From NCBI GenBank assembly GCA_021234155.1, contig JAJEKV010000020.1:20267018-20331017 (forward strand): a stretch of 64,000 nt of DNA, written 5' to 3'. Below, one piece after another: positions 11,064 to 21,583 of the stretch. How positions within the stretch are numbered: the first letter of the stretch is position 1; every line of letters begins with the position of its first letter. The notes under the pieces were generated by a model that saw nothing but the letters and a program-made list of their open reading frames with translations, was not told the origin of the DNA and did no database searches. This DNA is from Isoetes taiwanensis. Lineage: Eukaryota; Streptophyta; Lycopodiopsida; Isoetales; Isoetaceae. The translations under genes and the position numbers were made by a program.

Positions 11064-11995
11064 GCTGAAACTTCCTTGTTGGACAAAAATGATAGAAGCT
11101 TTCTCAAATTGGAGAGACTTGTACTGGTGTATCTTATACTACAATGCGGACTTCAAGGCTAAAAAAAACACTTGTGGATGTGACAACAAAGTGTGACCAT
11201 GTGAAAGCCACTTTGGCCAAAATATGGTTGCACAATAATGTCTGATGGATGGGTAGATGTGTGTGGCAGGGATCTAATAAACATCATTGTTTCTAGTGCA
11301 TATGGCGCTATGTTTCTGAAAACAGTTGATTGCAGTGGCATTGGAATTAGCACTGACGGGATTTGGTTAGCTGAAAAAATGAAAGAGGCCATCATGGAAG
11401 TAGGCAAAGAGAATGTAGTCCAAATTGTGACAGATAATGCATCTAATTGTAAGGCAATGGGAAACATAATTGAGGCAGAGTTTCCAACTATTGTAAGGAC
11501 ACCATGTGCATCTCACTGTCTTGATCTTCTATTAGAAGACATTGGAAATCTTGATTGGGTGAAGAGCGCTCGAAGTAAAGCTAACACGATTACTCTGTTT
11601 TTTAAGAAGATGAAATGTGCCAAAGGCATTTTTAGACACTTCAGTCATGATCTTACAATGACACCCAGTAAAACAAGATTTGGTGTCGTTTTTATTGTTA
11701 TTCAATGTTTGATAAGACTTTGGTCCACATTGCAGTAAACAGTAGTTTCATATTTTTGGCATCACTAGAATGATAGCAAGTCTGTTGAGGCAAAAACAAT
11801 GCAGAATTATATCCTAGATTCGACAACTAAGGTTGCTTTTGAGTGTATAGTTAGTGTGATGGATCCACTTTATCATGTGCTGCGCTTGACTGACATTGAG
11901 GGCTGCACGATGGGTCTGCTCTTTGAATTCATACAAAGGTGTAAAGATGTGCTCAAAGATGGATAAGAATCCGATTCTGAAAATAAAGAAAAGTA
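11064..11995 (+). pseudogene. hAT transposase DUF659 region (copy A)
   Basis: DUF659 is part of the catalytic core of plant hAT transposases. Seen here: 'FNLLKLPCWTKMIEAF', then after a 1-nt insertion near 11208 'MSDGWVDVCGRDLINII', 'VVQIVTDNASNCKAMG', 'TPCASHCLDLLLEDIG'. Compared with copy B, premature stops come from CAA to TAA (11736-11738), TGG to TAG (about 11770) and CAA to TAA (about 11963), all G:C to A:T changes. The element is inactive. Confidence 0.85.
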
Positions 11996-12065
11996 AGTAA
12001 ATCAGTTTTTTTTTTTACACAAGGGGAATTGATTCTGAAATGATTTTCTTTTGTGTGTAAAGGTA

Positions 12066-12548
12066 CAATCAAGTGCTAGTCGTCTTCGAGAACCAATGGA
12101 AATGGTTTAAAAAACCAATCCACATTGTTGCACATCTCCTACACCCATTATAGAGACGAGGAAGTCCTCTTGTTCCTCCAACACTCATGGAAGGTATGAT
12201 AACTTATATTAGTGATGTTTTAGCGTGGAAGAGAGTGCCAAGTTGCTGGAACAATTTGATGCATTCCGTAATAATGCTTCATCCATGTTCATGCCCCCTT
12301 TGGTGCAAACGGAGAGCTATCAGACTAAACCAGTTTCATGGTAGAAACATTTTGGAGGCTACACACCAGAATTACGGAAACTGGCTCTTCGAGTGTTGTG
12401 AAGGCAAGTACATTTTAGTTTCTTTTATTTTTTTCAATATTTGTTATACTTTATTTCTAGAAATGATGTTATCTAGGATTGCTCTTCTGGTGCATGCGAG
12501 ATGAATTGGAGTGCACATGCACTTGCGCATACGAAAAATCTTTATCAG
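12066..12548 (+). pseudogene. hAT transposase C-terminal dimerisation region (copy A)
   Basis: The frames read 'KPIHIVAHLLHP' (about 12110), then 'SAKLLEQFDAF', 'TKPVSW*KHFGGYTPEL' and 'RKLALRVL' (12230-12395), then after a presumed intron 'CEMNWSAHALAHTKNLYQ' (12495-12548). This matches the family pattern W-W-x-x-F-G..P-x-L..L-A-x-R-V-L..C-E-x-N-W-S. The second W of the WW pair is TAG (TGG to TAG). Copy B lacks this region. Confidence 0.8.
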
Positions 12549-12666
12549 GTAAAATTTGAGGCACATGAGCAAATTTGAAGCAACATCTTGAATTGACGAG
12601 AATCAATCCAGCACCCAATTGATGTGCTGACGGAACAAGAGAGGGAATTGGTAAAAAAAAGTTTTT

Positions 12667-13069
12667 ATGGAAAGCACCACATCTAGGCGGATGACCAGAA
12701 GCCAAAGTAGACTAGCTGATGTTGCTAGCACATCTGTTGCTGCCAGTAGAAGGTCATGTCGATCACAGAGGCTACAACGGGGGCATGGAAGGGGGCGAGG
12801 AAGGGCTGTTTCAAATGTGGTAGAGGAGGAAGAGGAGGAATGGGAGGAAGAATATGGGGAAGAAGATGCACTTGATGACGAAGATGGGGAGATGGAGGAA
12901 GTTGAAACTTCAACAACTGAAGGAAGCTCTTCTAATGAGAGCAATGAAGATAACCTTCTAGGTAGGTAAAAGGAATTTAATTTTCGTTTGATAAAAATGT
13001 TGAATTATGACAACTGAAGCTCTCTAAATTCTTATTAGGTGGTGCGGATGATATATCAAGCATTAATTA
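12667..13069 (+). pseudogene. Acidic C-terminal tail exons of the hAT transposase
   Basis: A frame of 100 codons from 12667 carries an SR/RG-rich stretch ('RGHGRGRGRA') and then a long Glu/Asp run, typical of the tail of plant hAT transposases. A clean intron is predicted: donor after 'AACCTTCTAG' (GTAGGT, about 12961) to acceptor 'TTCTTATTAG' (about 13038). The spliced end then reads 'NLLGGADDISSIN' and stops at about 13069. Confidence 0.55.
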
Positions 13070-13985
13070 AAATTGGCACAGCAGGTATGCATGCTTTTTA
13101 GTTTGTATTTTTAACTACATTACTACTTTGCTACAGTATTTTTAACTACTTTGCTAGACTTGACATTACTACACCGAATCAGAAATTTATGAGACTATAT
13201 GTGCAGTAGCAGCATGGTATGTATAGATCAAAATCAAATGACTTTTTGCTGTTGAGTAAATTAGGACAGAAAATTAGCATTGGAATTATTGTGCAATTCT
13301 TTTCTAAGACGTATTTACACAGAAAAATGGTTTCTGATTGAAAAGATTTAGCAAGTGTGTTTAATCACATTATAATATTATATCTAGGAGCAGGACAGGT
13401 GTAATGTGTGTAGATTAGCAGATCCTGAAGCCCTGTGCAGTGTGTTCTTTATGTTACTTTTTCTATTTGATTCAGTAAATACGAACACTTCAAATATGCT
13501 TTTTTGCCTTTCCGTATGCCTTGTGTATGCACCAAAGTATTAAAGATGTATCTATATCCATGACATATGATATCTTGTTTTTCAATAAGTATTATAATTA
13601 CGAGAGATGAATACTATGCACGTTTTAATAGTTCTGGTCTGATCCAAGACACTAATCCAACTGAATGCGTGTGATTTTGAATTTATATGTGTACAATGTT
13701 GTGTTATACTAAACCAAGCAAACCAAACTGTAATAAATGTACATTTCACTACAAATAAAAATAATTTGCAAATAAATCTACATTTTAGCACAAATCTATA
13801 CAGATTGCAAGTACTTTATATAAAAAACATATTGTACGTACTAGAAGTACGTTAGAGGTACAGTACCTCTTATCTTTTAACGTACTTAGATTTTTCTAGG
13901 TAAGTTTTGTATAAGGGAGTACGTCAATAGGTATTGTATGTAAAAAAGGTTAAATACATATGTACATAAGTACGATACAACACTG
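13070..13985 (+). repeat. hAT copy A 3' non-coding region with subterminal hairpin
   Basis: No coding frame. A strong hairpin lies at 13845-13887: AAGTACGTTA (13845-13854), palindrome AGAGGTAC-a-GTACCTCT (13854-13870), TAACGTACTT (13878-13887). GTACGT motifs mirror those at the left end. The element ends CACTG at 13985. Confidence 0.7.
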
Positions 13986-15420
13986 ATAACAACATCATCC
14001 TAACAGATACAACAACAACAACGTCAACAAGGGAAAGTTCTACCCAGGTTCAGACTCATGGGGGTAGACTGACGGCTAAGGGTCTACATAAGTCAATGCA
14101 GATAGAGTTCATGGCAAATGGATTTGGCTGGCATAAGAACATGGCCGTTGGGATAGTCCATTCCATCCGCCCCTCCTACATACTTCGCAGATAGGCTGAT
14201 AAGTATCAAGAATGTGACCAGTGTGGGAAATTCAACTTATTTATTGTATTTCTTATGACACGCTTTTTAAAATTGAATGTGTCAATTGACACACTTCCAA
14301 TTTTTTTGTGTCTCATTTGACGCGTTGTGAACATCATTGACACACTTTTTTTTATGTTATCAAATAAAGAAAATAATTTGAAATTCTACAACAAAAGATT
14401 ACAATATGAATTTTTCTATGAAAGATAAGTTTATATAAATATAAGGAAAATGAAAAATTCTATTGAATATTAATTCTTCTTGCATTATTAAGTATACACA
14501 TACATTAAACCTTGTACAGACAACTCTTGTGTATTTGGGGCTCTAATTTTTTTGACACACTTAATATTCTTAAGTGTGTCAAATGACACATTTAAAATTT
14601 TTTAAAGTCTCTTTTGACGCATTTTATCAAACTATAAATTCTCTTTTGACACATTTTCTCTACGGAAGATGTCTCTTTGACACATTTTTTTGCTTTTGAC
14701 ACCCTCTGGGGTGTCAAATTCCCACACTGAATGTGACTGTAGCCTGCCAGGTGCATAGTCAGAGGGACTACTCCTGAGTTGCGTCTCCCTAGTCCCGATG
14801 AGGCAGAAGGGGACCACTCCCCTCCAGAAGATCCATGCCAACTAGAGGCGAGCTATGGAGCCACTGCTCGTCTATGACTTGAACCACACTGAGGTGACGC
14901 ATCACATAAGAGGCGTCGAGCCCATACCTTGCCCTCACTTAGTGGCAAGCTATTAGGCCTAGCACACAACGTTCCCCGGTCATTGCTATGCACCAGAGGG
15001 ATCAACTGTAGTTGGACAAACCTTCCTTATCAGCCAGTGTAACACCCACAGCAGGGGGGCTCCTATGCACATGCCATATTTATTAGGTACTACTGAGGCT
15101 TCATCCAATGAACTGAAATAGCAGAGTAAAGATCTAATCTATCTACCCTAAACATACATGGTTAGGTTCATTCGTTAGTTTGGCTAATGTTCTTAGGCTC
15201 TAGAGGTAATTTACAGCTAAGAACAGATGCAAATCCGGCCTAATGCTCATCGGGAACATGCATTGCCTATTAGACAGTCCACTAACCCCATCCTTGGCTT
15301 GCTCCTAGTCCTCAGAATGCATCCATGCTGCCAAAATGGGTTGAGATGCTAGAGTCTTGATGGCCCGCTTTGGAACACGAGCTTCACTGTTGCTGGGAGG
15401 TCGGAATGAGTCGGATGCTT
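13986..15420 (+). repeat. LTR-retrotransposon repeat family, plus copy
   Basis: The segment from about 14040 is collinear with the reverse complement of 20640-21572 and, more distantly, with 44160-44960. Shared stretches include 'ggatttggctggcataagaa', 'gcatagtcagagggactact' and 'cagagggatcaactgtag'. After removal of the MITE at 14219 the match runs to about 15415. The last 100 bp may encode the start of a gag-like frame ('RASLLLGGRNESD'). It begins with ATAACAAC, the octamer that borders hAT copy B. Confidence 0.6.
14219..14729. mobile_element. Non-autonomous hAT MITE, 511 bp, intact TSD
   Basis: The left end is CAGTGTGGGAAATT and the right end is AATTCCCACACTG, so the TIR is CAGTGTGGGAA(A/T)TT. 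Identical 8-bp duplications AATGTGAC flank it (14211-14218 and 14730-14737), the hAT signature. The interior has no ORF but many copies of the 'TTGACACATTT' motif in both orientations, likely subterminal transposase sites. The homologous repeat at 20640-21572 lacks it (empty site). Its TIR differs from copies A and B beyond the first 6 bp, so another hAT family mobilised it. Confidence 0.9.
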
Positions 15421-15599
15421 GAGCAATGACCGCTCCTGAGGCTGGACTCTAAAAAGGGGGCACTTTTAGAGTTCCTGTGACTTTATGCCCACATTTTAGG
15501 GTTAGGGTCTAATGGGCCATATGGCTCATATGGGGTATTGCCATGTGGCAATATTAAATATATTCACATGTTGCTTTACATGTGGAATGCAATGCGTTC

Positions 15600-15707
15600 T
15601 GATGGTTGTGCCCCATGGTGCAATCCTTTATGGTCGCCAAGTACATGTTGTCATAGTCGACACGTACTAGTGATGTCGCAGAATAATATATGTATTTACA
15701 CCATATA
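15600..15707 (-). repeat. Inverted copy of the 7887-7980 repeat
   Basis: The reverse complement matches the left flank of hAT copy A ('cgactatgac', 'ggcgaccataaa'). It runs up to the Helitron end at 15708, so the Helitron inserted into this repeat. Confidence 0.7.
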
Positions 15708-15740
15708 CTAGAAACGTGTGCCCGGCGATGCCGGGCATTA
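15708..15740 (-). mobile_element. Helitron 3' terminus
   Basis: On the minus strand an 8-bp stem hairpin (TGCCCGGC-atc-GCCGGGCA; plus 15719-15737) is followed about 7 nt later by CTAG and then T. This is the Helitron 3' signature: hairpin, CTRR, insertion between A and T. The element therefore extends rightward in plus coordinates. I could not place its 5' TC end. Confidence 0.75.
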
Positions 15741-18700
15741 GTCGTGGTGGGCACATGGATAGGCAAATGGTGATGCAAGCCTACATGGGATCGAAAGGAA
15801 TAGGTAGATTTAATGGTGTGTGTAGACTTAATGGATAGTCACACGATTTGCAAGTGAAATGCATAGAAAATTGGTCTTTTATATGATGCAATGAAGTGCA
15901 ACTGTGAGACAATGGTAGTGGTACTGGGTTATAAATGCCATATTTCAAAGTGATTGTACAACTGTAAGTGTCATGGAATCATAAGAAGTGGTGCATGTAA
16001 TGGGTACTCACCATGATGGTAATTGAAGTGTGGTGTTGTATACATGCATGAAATGTGGTGTTGTTGCTACTGCTACATGCAAGCATCATGTTGGAGATGA
16101 TCTTTTAATACAAATCATGTGATGTGGGGTCTATGTATGCATGTGTATCTATACAGGCTTCCAATATTCGTAGAGGTGTGTGTCATGGCAAATGATACCA
16201 TATTTGGTGGCATTATAAGTGCATACTCGAATTTCGTGAACCGGGTTGACTTTGATGTTGTAAACCTACAAATATCCTTGGACATTCTGCTTAAAACATA
16301 AGAGGCAAAAGCTTGAAAGAACCCTTGAAAACACGTGCTCAATGATGTGTTAATGGTTACAGGTAAATATGAGAGATTAATGGTTATGGTGTTAGATAAC
16401 CTACATAAAGTGGTTTGTTGGAAAAAGCATGAGTATGAGCATGAAATTTGATATGTATAAAATAATAAGCCTGCCTTGCATGAAGACTAACATGTATCAA
16501 ATGGAAGTTTGTTGCATAATATCTTATTATTGTTAAGTGGGGATTGTGAGTTGTGCAACAACAATAAATAAAACAACAGAGATTCTATACAACATTAATT
16601 GATATGATGTAAACTGAACATGTATATATTTTCTTGTGTGTTATGGTGGAAGTTCAATTTCAATAATAAATAGGTTAATGGATCAGCAGCACAACTATGT
16701 CATTTTATTTCCTTGAACCTGTTGGCAATGGAAGTACGTTAAAAAACTTTCTCCTATCATGAGTAGTATTTGTGATTGTATGATTGTATTTGCGATTGTA
16801 CCTTCTTATTTCTCAAAATCCCAATGGTATCAAGCTGTTCTAAAAAAGCAATTCAAAGATCTGCTTAAAAAGAACTTCAGGCTTAGATTGTGGGATCGAG
16901 ACAAATAAATAGGTCATTGATTTGTGAATAATATGTAAGGCATGGTGCATGTGACTTGAGAAACATTTTGGTGAGATATGGATTTGGGAGAAAATTGCAT
17001 ATTTTGGCAATTAATTGTTAAGAATGGATGGGTAGTGTGCACTCCTGCACATCACATAAATGTGCAAAATCCTTGATACAAATTCAATCAACTATGATTT
17101 CTTCACATCGCATCTAAACAACCCAATCATTATTACACTGCATTATTATCTTGATGTTCTTATTTTACACTACTTCAACCATTGAAATACAAAGCTTGTA
17201 AGTACTGATGAGTCTATCCATGGCAGTAACAGGCACCTAGAGCCATGATTGTTAGACAATTGCATTCCGTAAAGCTGCCAAATAATACTAAAAATAGTGC
17301 CGAATCAAAAAGTTTATTCTATACTAATTTGATACCACAAATCAAGTAAATGCCTGCACCTGCCGTAGTGTATCCCCAATTGAAGCATCGTACATAAGCT
17401 GTAAATGTTTTGAATGTTATCATGGTGTTGGCAAACTTTGAATGGTGTCATCCATTATGATAGTATACTCAATGCTACTCTCAAATTTGCAGTGGCCCAT
17501 TGTCTCTAGAAATTGAGAAGCAGTGGCCCACATCTTGAGCAACTGTGTACACTTCATTGTCATGTATACTTCATTGTCAGTCCTTAATCTACCAACCAAT
17601 CATTGTTGGTGAGATGATCCTGGTCTATGAATGCATGGAAAATGGAATATTGAGGGCACATCTCTATGGGTCAGAATTATCTCCTCTATGATAAAAACCG
17701 CTTGAGATTTGCATTGAAGCTGCAAGGGGGCTTCATTATATGCACATTGGAGTAGCACATGAAATCATTCATTGTGATGTCAAAACTACCAACATTCTTC
17801 TTTTCTAAGGAAGTTCCTTCGTTGAGGCTTTCTAAGGTAGGCAATCGATATGACCCCCATGGATGATGCTCTTTAAAACCTGGAATATGCATTGCAGCTG
17901 CAGAGAACAACATAATCAAGCAAATTTTAATCTGTATACAACTGGACTCCTGAGACTTTTCCAATTTGATCTATATCTAATGCATGCTTTTCACCGTTAG
18001 TATGCTTTAGGCTTGAGACAATCAGATTTTATTAACATATGTATGTGCACCTTCATCTCCTATATCTACCAGATCTGCCTCTAATGCTTGCTTTCTACCC
18101 CAGATATGAAGGATATTAAGATGAATTTGAGTCATAAAATAATCAGTTAATTTACAATATCAAAATAATGTGCAAAAAGACATGTAATTAACTGAAAGGT
18201 TTCTTAGTGCTATAAGATCATGTGAACTAAAGAGCTACAAAACCATCATTGACAACACATAGAATCTCATGTCAATGAAATATGTTTATTTGCTGGATTG
18301 TACAATATGGGCATGCCTGAGAGATGTACATTTATGCAAACTAATCTAGTTCAATAATCTGGATATTGCATGATGGCAATGATGGTGCATAATGAAATTC
18401 AAATAAGTACCTAACATTTGATCGAGAAAGGCCATGCCCAAGAAGCTCCAGAAAAGCATTATATAAAATAGAACACATTCCATTGCTACTATCCCTTTGC
18501 TTCCTAACAAATCCAATGTATTATTCACAGATGCTCAAACAAAGAAGCAGCAAAATACTTGTACCTAATCAGGCAAGGACAAATTGCTTGCTTGCTAACT
18601 GTGAACTCCACACTTGTCTCTTAGTCCTGAACTTTGATGCCACATTGCTGATTAGCATCATCAGAAAAGCCTTCCACAACAGAAGTTGGAAATGCCAGTT

Positions 18701-20200
18701 ATGAAGCTAGCTGGAATAGTATGGGCAATATAGAAAACATACTTCATGATCACACTATAGAGCATATATCGTTTGGACAATATAGAAAAAAAATACACAA
18801 TGATGACATTGGTACTCCAAACTATTGTACTTACAGAGTTGTGGACGCAGATATTGCAGCCATGTACAACAGTCTTGCACAGGACATTGATCAAGCTCTT
18901 GAATGGACGCAGATATGGGCTCCAACCTTGTCACAATAAATGGTGGTGTCAAATGCGCATGCGCAGTGAGAAAATGTGCTTTGTGGATACTACAGAATTA
19001 GATAAACTCTGAAAACATGAATAAACTGATACTCAATACCCACAATGATATAGGCCTTTTAGCACCCATAAGAGTAAACTTAAGAGTTGCAGTAGCATCC
19101 TACATAGACTTGGGCCTTGGTACATTTCTCTGAAATTCGCTTATAGACATTAAGCATTTACCATGCTGGATTCACATGAGACTATATCACAACCACATCT
19201 CAACACATAAAGAAAAAAAAAAACAATTCAGACCTGGATGATAGAGCCAGGAGCTAGAGAATATGCTCCTCTATAATGCGCAAAGTTCAAAGGTAAGTAC
19301 CTGTAAGATCAAATAGTCCGCAGTTTAGACAGTGAAAATATCTGTTATGTGTTGCTAATCTGCTAGCAAACCCTTCGTAAAAAATAATCTGTCTACAACA
19401 AACCAATGGATGGATTGGGTTTGATTTTGAGCCCACGTTCTGGTTTTGAAGGAATATGTCTTTGATTCAAGCACAAATGAGCAAATGAGGGTAATGAGAA
19501 ACCTTCCAAGATTCCCAATGCTGTATTTTACCTGCAGATTCAATGATGTCTATTCACATTTCCAGTCTGACCCAGCTGAGTGCCAAATGAGACGGACGCC
19601 AAATGAAACCAAGGAGAATCTTCTCGGATGCAATGCAAGAATAGATGAACAAAAATTTCGTAGCCATCAAACTTTTTCCTCTCACTCTAAATTTTCTCAT
19701 TGAATGCTGGCGTCCCAGTTCAAATTCGGCATTTAATTTCGGCAAATTGATCCCGCAGGGAGGGAGGGAACCTGGAACCTGAAGATAGAAGACGAAACTC
19801 TAAACTCAAGCTCAAAAATCCAAAAAAGGAAGCAATCATCTGGAAGAAAAATCACCTCTGCAAATCTATCTGAAGTGATGGGCCGATATTACAATAATGT
19901 CCAATCTCCCACTGCAAAAACGAAATGAAAAATGGTTCCCACTGCAAAACCGAAATAAAAAGATGAAGGATAAGGGAAATCATTCTGCAAGAAGATAGAA
20001 ATGCTTTGGCCTATCTTACAGACGCTCCTTTGAGGTAGAACACCAGAACGTAGATAGGCAAGCATAGATAGGCTGACAGAAATGCTTTGGCATCCTACCT
20101 TACAGATGCTGCTTTGAGGCGGAACGTTCTGCAAGCATAGATAGATTGTAGAGAAAAAGTAGAAAAATCAAAATTAGTATTGCTGCGTCCCGCAAGAGGA
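15741..20200 (-). mobile_element. Presumed Helitron interior (5' limit unknown)
   Basis: About 4.4 kb of mostly non-coding AT-rich DNA to the right of the Helitron end. No Rep/helicase frame was seen, so it would be non-autonomous. It holds a captured receptor-kinase fragment at 17602-17802. Other frames (16119-16301, 18721-18939, 19446-19703) are short and unrecognised. A tandem ~80-bp duplication lies near 20007-20145 ('aaatgctttggc', 'gcaagcatagatag'). Confidence 0.4.
17602..17802 (+). pseudogene. Captured receptor-like kinase fragment (CrRLK1L type)
   Basis: One frame reads 'GEMILVYECMENGILRAHLY', two stops, then '[15 protein letters not shown]', '[13 protein letters not shown]'. This is kinase subdomains V-VIb as found in FERONIA/THESEUS-like receptor kinases ('LVYEYM..GTLRSHL', 'GLHYLHTG', '[13 protein letters not shown]'). 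The catalytic-loop HRD is HCD and two in-frame stops replace the segment before 'RLEIC', so it is non-functional. Only about 67 codons are present. It lies inside the putative Helitron, on the opposite strand to its 3' end. Confidence 0.85.
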
Positions 20201-20202
20201 GA

Positions 20203-20238
20203 GGGAACGCCGCATGCGGCGTAACATGCGGTGTTCCC
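20203..20238. repeat. GC-rich hairpin
   Basis: GGGAACGCCGCATG (20203-20216) pairs with CATGCGGTGTTCCC (20225-20238) with one mismatch and an 8-nt loop. Overlapping it is a perfect 14-bp palindrome, CGCCGCATGCGGCG (20208-20221). It stands out from AT-rich surroundings and may be an element end. Confidence 0.7.
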
Positions 20239-20379
20239 TGCACGGAAACCAACGCCATCGCTTTTTAATAAAGAAGATTATGCTGGAACGTCACATATTC
20301 TCAATATATCATCTTTAGTAACTAATTTCTTTAACAAACAGGTTATTTTCTTGAGTTTTTTAATAGTCATGATCCCTTT

Positions 20380-20715
20380 TTTGATCCTCCATCCCCAGGT
20401 TTATGGGCTTCAAGATTCTTGCCTTTTCCATGAACCCCAGTGGAGTTGTCTTCATTCTTTTGACTCTCTTGTGACGGGAATCATTTTCTTGCGCAACCCT
20501 CTTCATTCCTTGCCGCAATGACTTCATCTCTGTTACCAATTACTGATTTTCCACCTCCAATTCATTGAGCTTTCGACATTGTTGAGACAACAAGTAGTTT
20601 GCCTGTTGAAGTTGATTAATGTGACGTCCTCTGCTCGTATATGGTGCCCCGCAACATCTGACTCATTTTGGCCTTCCGGCAGCAGTGAAGCTCGCATTTC
20701 GAAGCAGATCGTCAA
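20380..20715 (-). pseudogene. Coiled-coil, gag-like frame
   Basis: On the minus strand, frames join 'RASLLPEGQNESDVAG' to 'INQLQQANYLLSQQCRKLNE', 'LEVENQ', a TAA, then 'LVTEMKSLRQGMKRVAQEND'. The pattern is a leucine/glutamine-rich coiled coil such as those in plant retrotransposon gag proteins. It lies directly downstream, on the same strand, of the LTR-type repeat at 20640-21572. It is broken by stops and frameshifts. Confidence 0.4.
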
Positions 20716-21572
20716 GACTCCAGTATCTCAACCCATTCCGGTAGCATGGACGCATTTTGAGGACTTCGAGCGAGTCAAGGATCTGGTATGCGGTTGATTT
20801 GTTACGCAACGCCAACTTCCCGACCTACATTAGGCCAGATTTGCATCTATTCTTAGCTGTAGGTGACCTCTAGAGCCTAAGAACCTTAGTCACTAATGAA
20901 TGAACCTAACCATGTATGATTAGAGTAGATAGATTAGATCTTTACTCTGTTATTTCAGTTTATTGGATGATATTGTATTGCTCTGTGTTCACCTCTTGTG
21001 TATTGAGAAGTGGGGTAGAGACCCAGAGCCTTCATAAATGATGTTCCTAGATAGACTCAATTGTACCCAATAAATGCGGCCTGTGCATAGGAGCTCGCTT
21101 GGCTATGGGTGGCGGGGTTAGACCGGCTGGTAAGGAAGGCTTGTCCGGCTACAGTTGATCCCTCTGGTGCGTAGTGATAGCCGGGGAACTTTGTGGGCTC
21201 CTAATAGTTTTCCACTGAATGTGGGCAAGGTATGGGCTCGACACCTCCTAGGTGATGTGTCGCCTCAGTGGGGTTCGTGTAGATGAGCAGTGGGTCTCTA
21301 GCTCGCTTGTAGTTAGCATGGACCTTTTGGGCCTCATCGGGACTGGGGAGTTGCAACCCAGGAGTAGTCCCTCTGACTATGCACCTAGCAGGCTATGGTC
21401 ACGACCCCAATACTTTTCAGCCTATCTGCAAAGTATGCACAGGAGGGGCGGATGGAGTGGTCATCCCAACGACCATGTTCTTATGCCAGCCAAATCCATT
21501 TGCCATGAATTCTATCTGCACTATCTTCTAGAGACCCAAGTCATAGTCGATCCTTATGAGTCTGAACCTTGA
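20640..21572 (-). repeat. LTR-retrotransposon repeat family, minus copy
   Basis: The reverse complement aligns with 14040-15415 without the MITE. Shared blocks include 'catggcaaatggatttggct', 'ccatccgcccctcct' and 'gtcgagcccataccttgccc'. It forms an inverted pair with the plus copy, about 5 kb apart. Confidence 0.75.
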
Positions 21573-21583
21573 GTAGGCATATA

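Larger units (their letters stand above)
7981..13985 (+). mobile_element. hAT-superfamily DNA transposon, copy A (dead autonomous element)
   Basis: The element starts CAGTGTAGG (7981) and ends ..CAACACTG (13985), so the termini share an inverted CAGTGT. Both subterminal regions are rich in GTACGT motifs and hairpins, as expected for transposase binding sites. It encodes a BED finger, a DUF659 body and a C-terminal dimerisation region in the usual order. A 1.7-kb retroposon sits inside. The left flank octamer is GTTGTACC and the right is ATAACAAC. They differ, although hAT elements make identical 8-bp duplications. The right octamer equals the left flank of copy B at 27036-27043, which suggests rearrangement between copies. 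Confidence 0.75.

Noticed and set aside
20619-20660. End of the 20.6-kb repeat as the exact LTR partner of the 26783 LTR
   Set aside because: Only about 30 terminal bases match; the interiors differ, so they are not two LTRs of one element.
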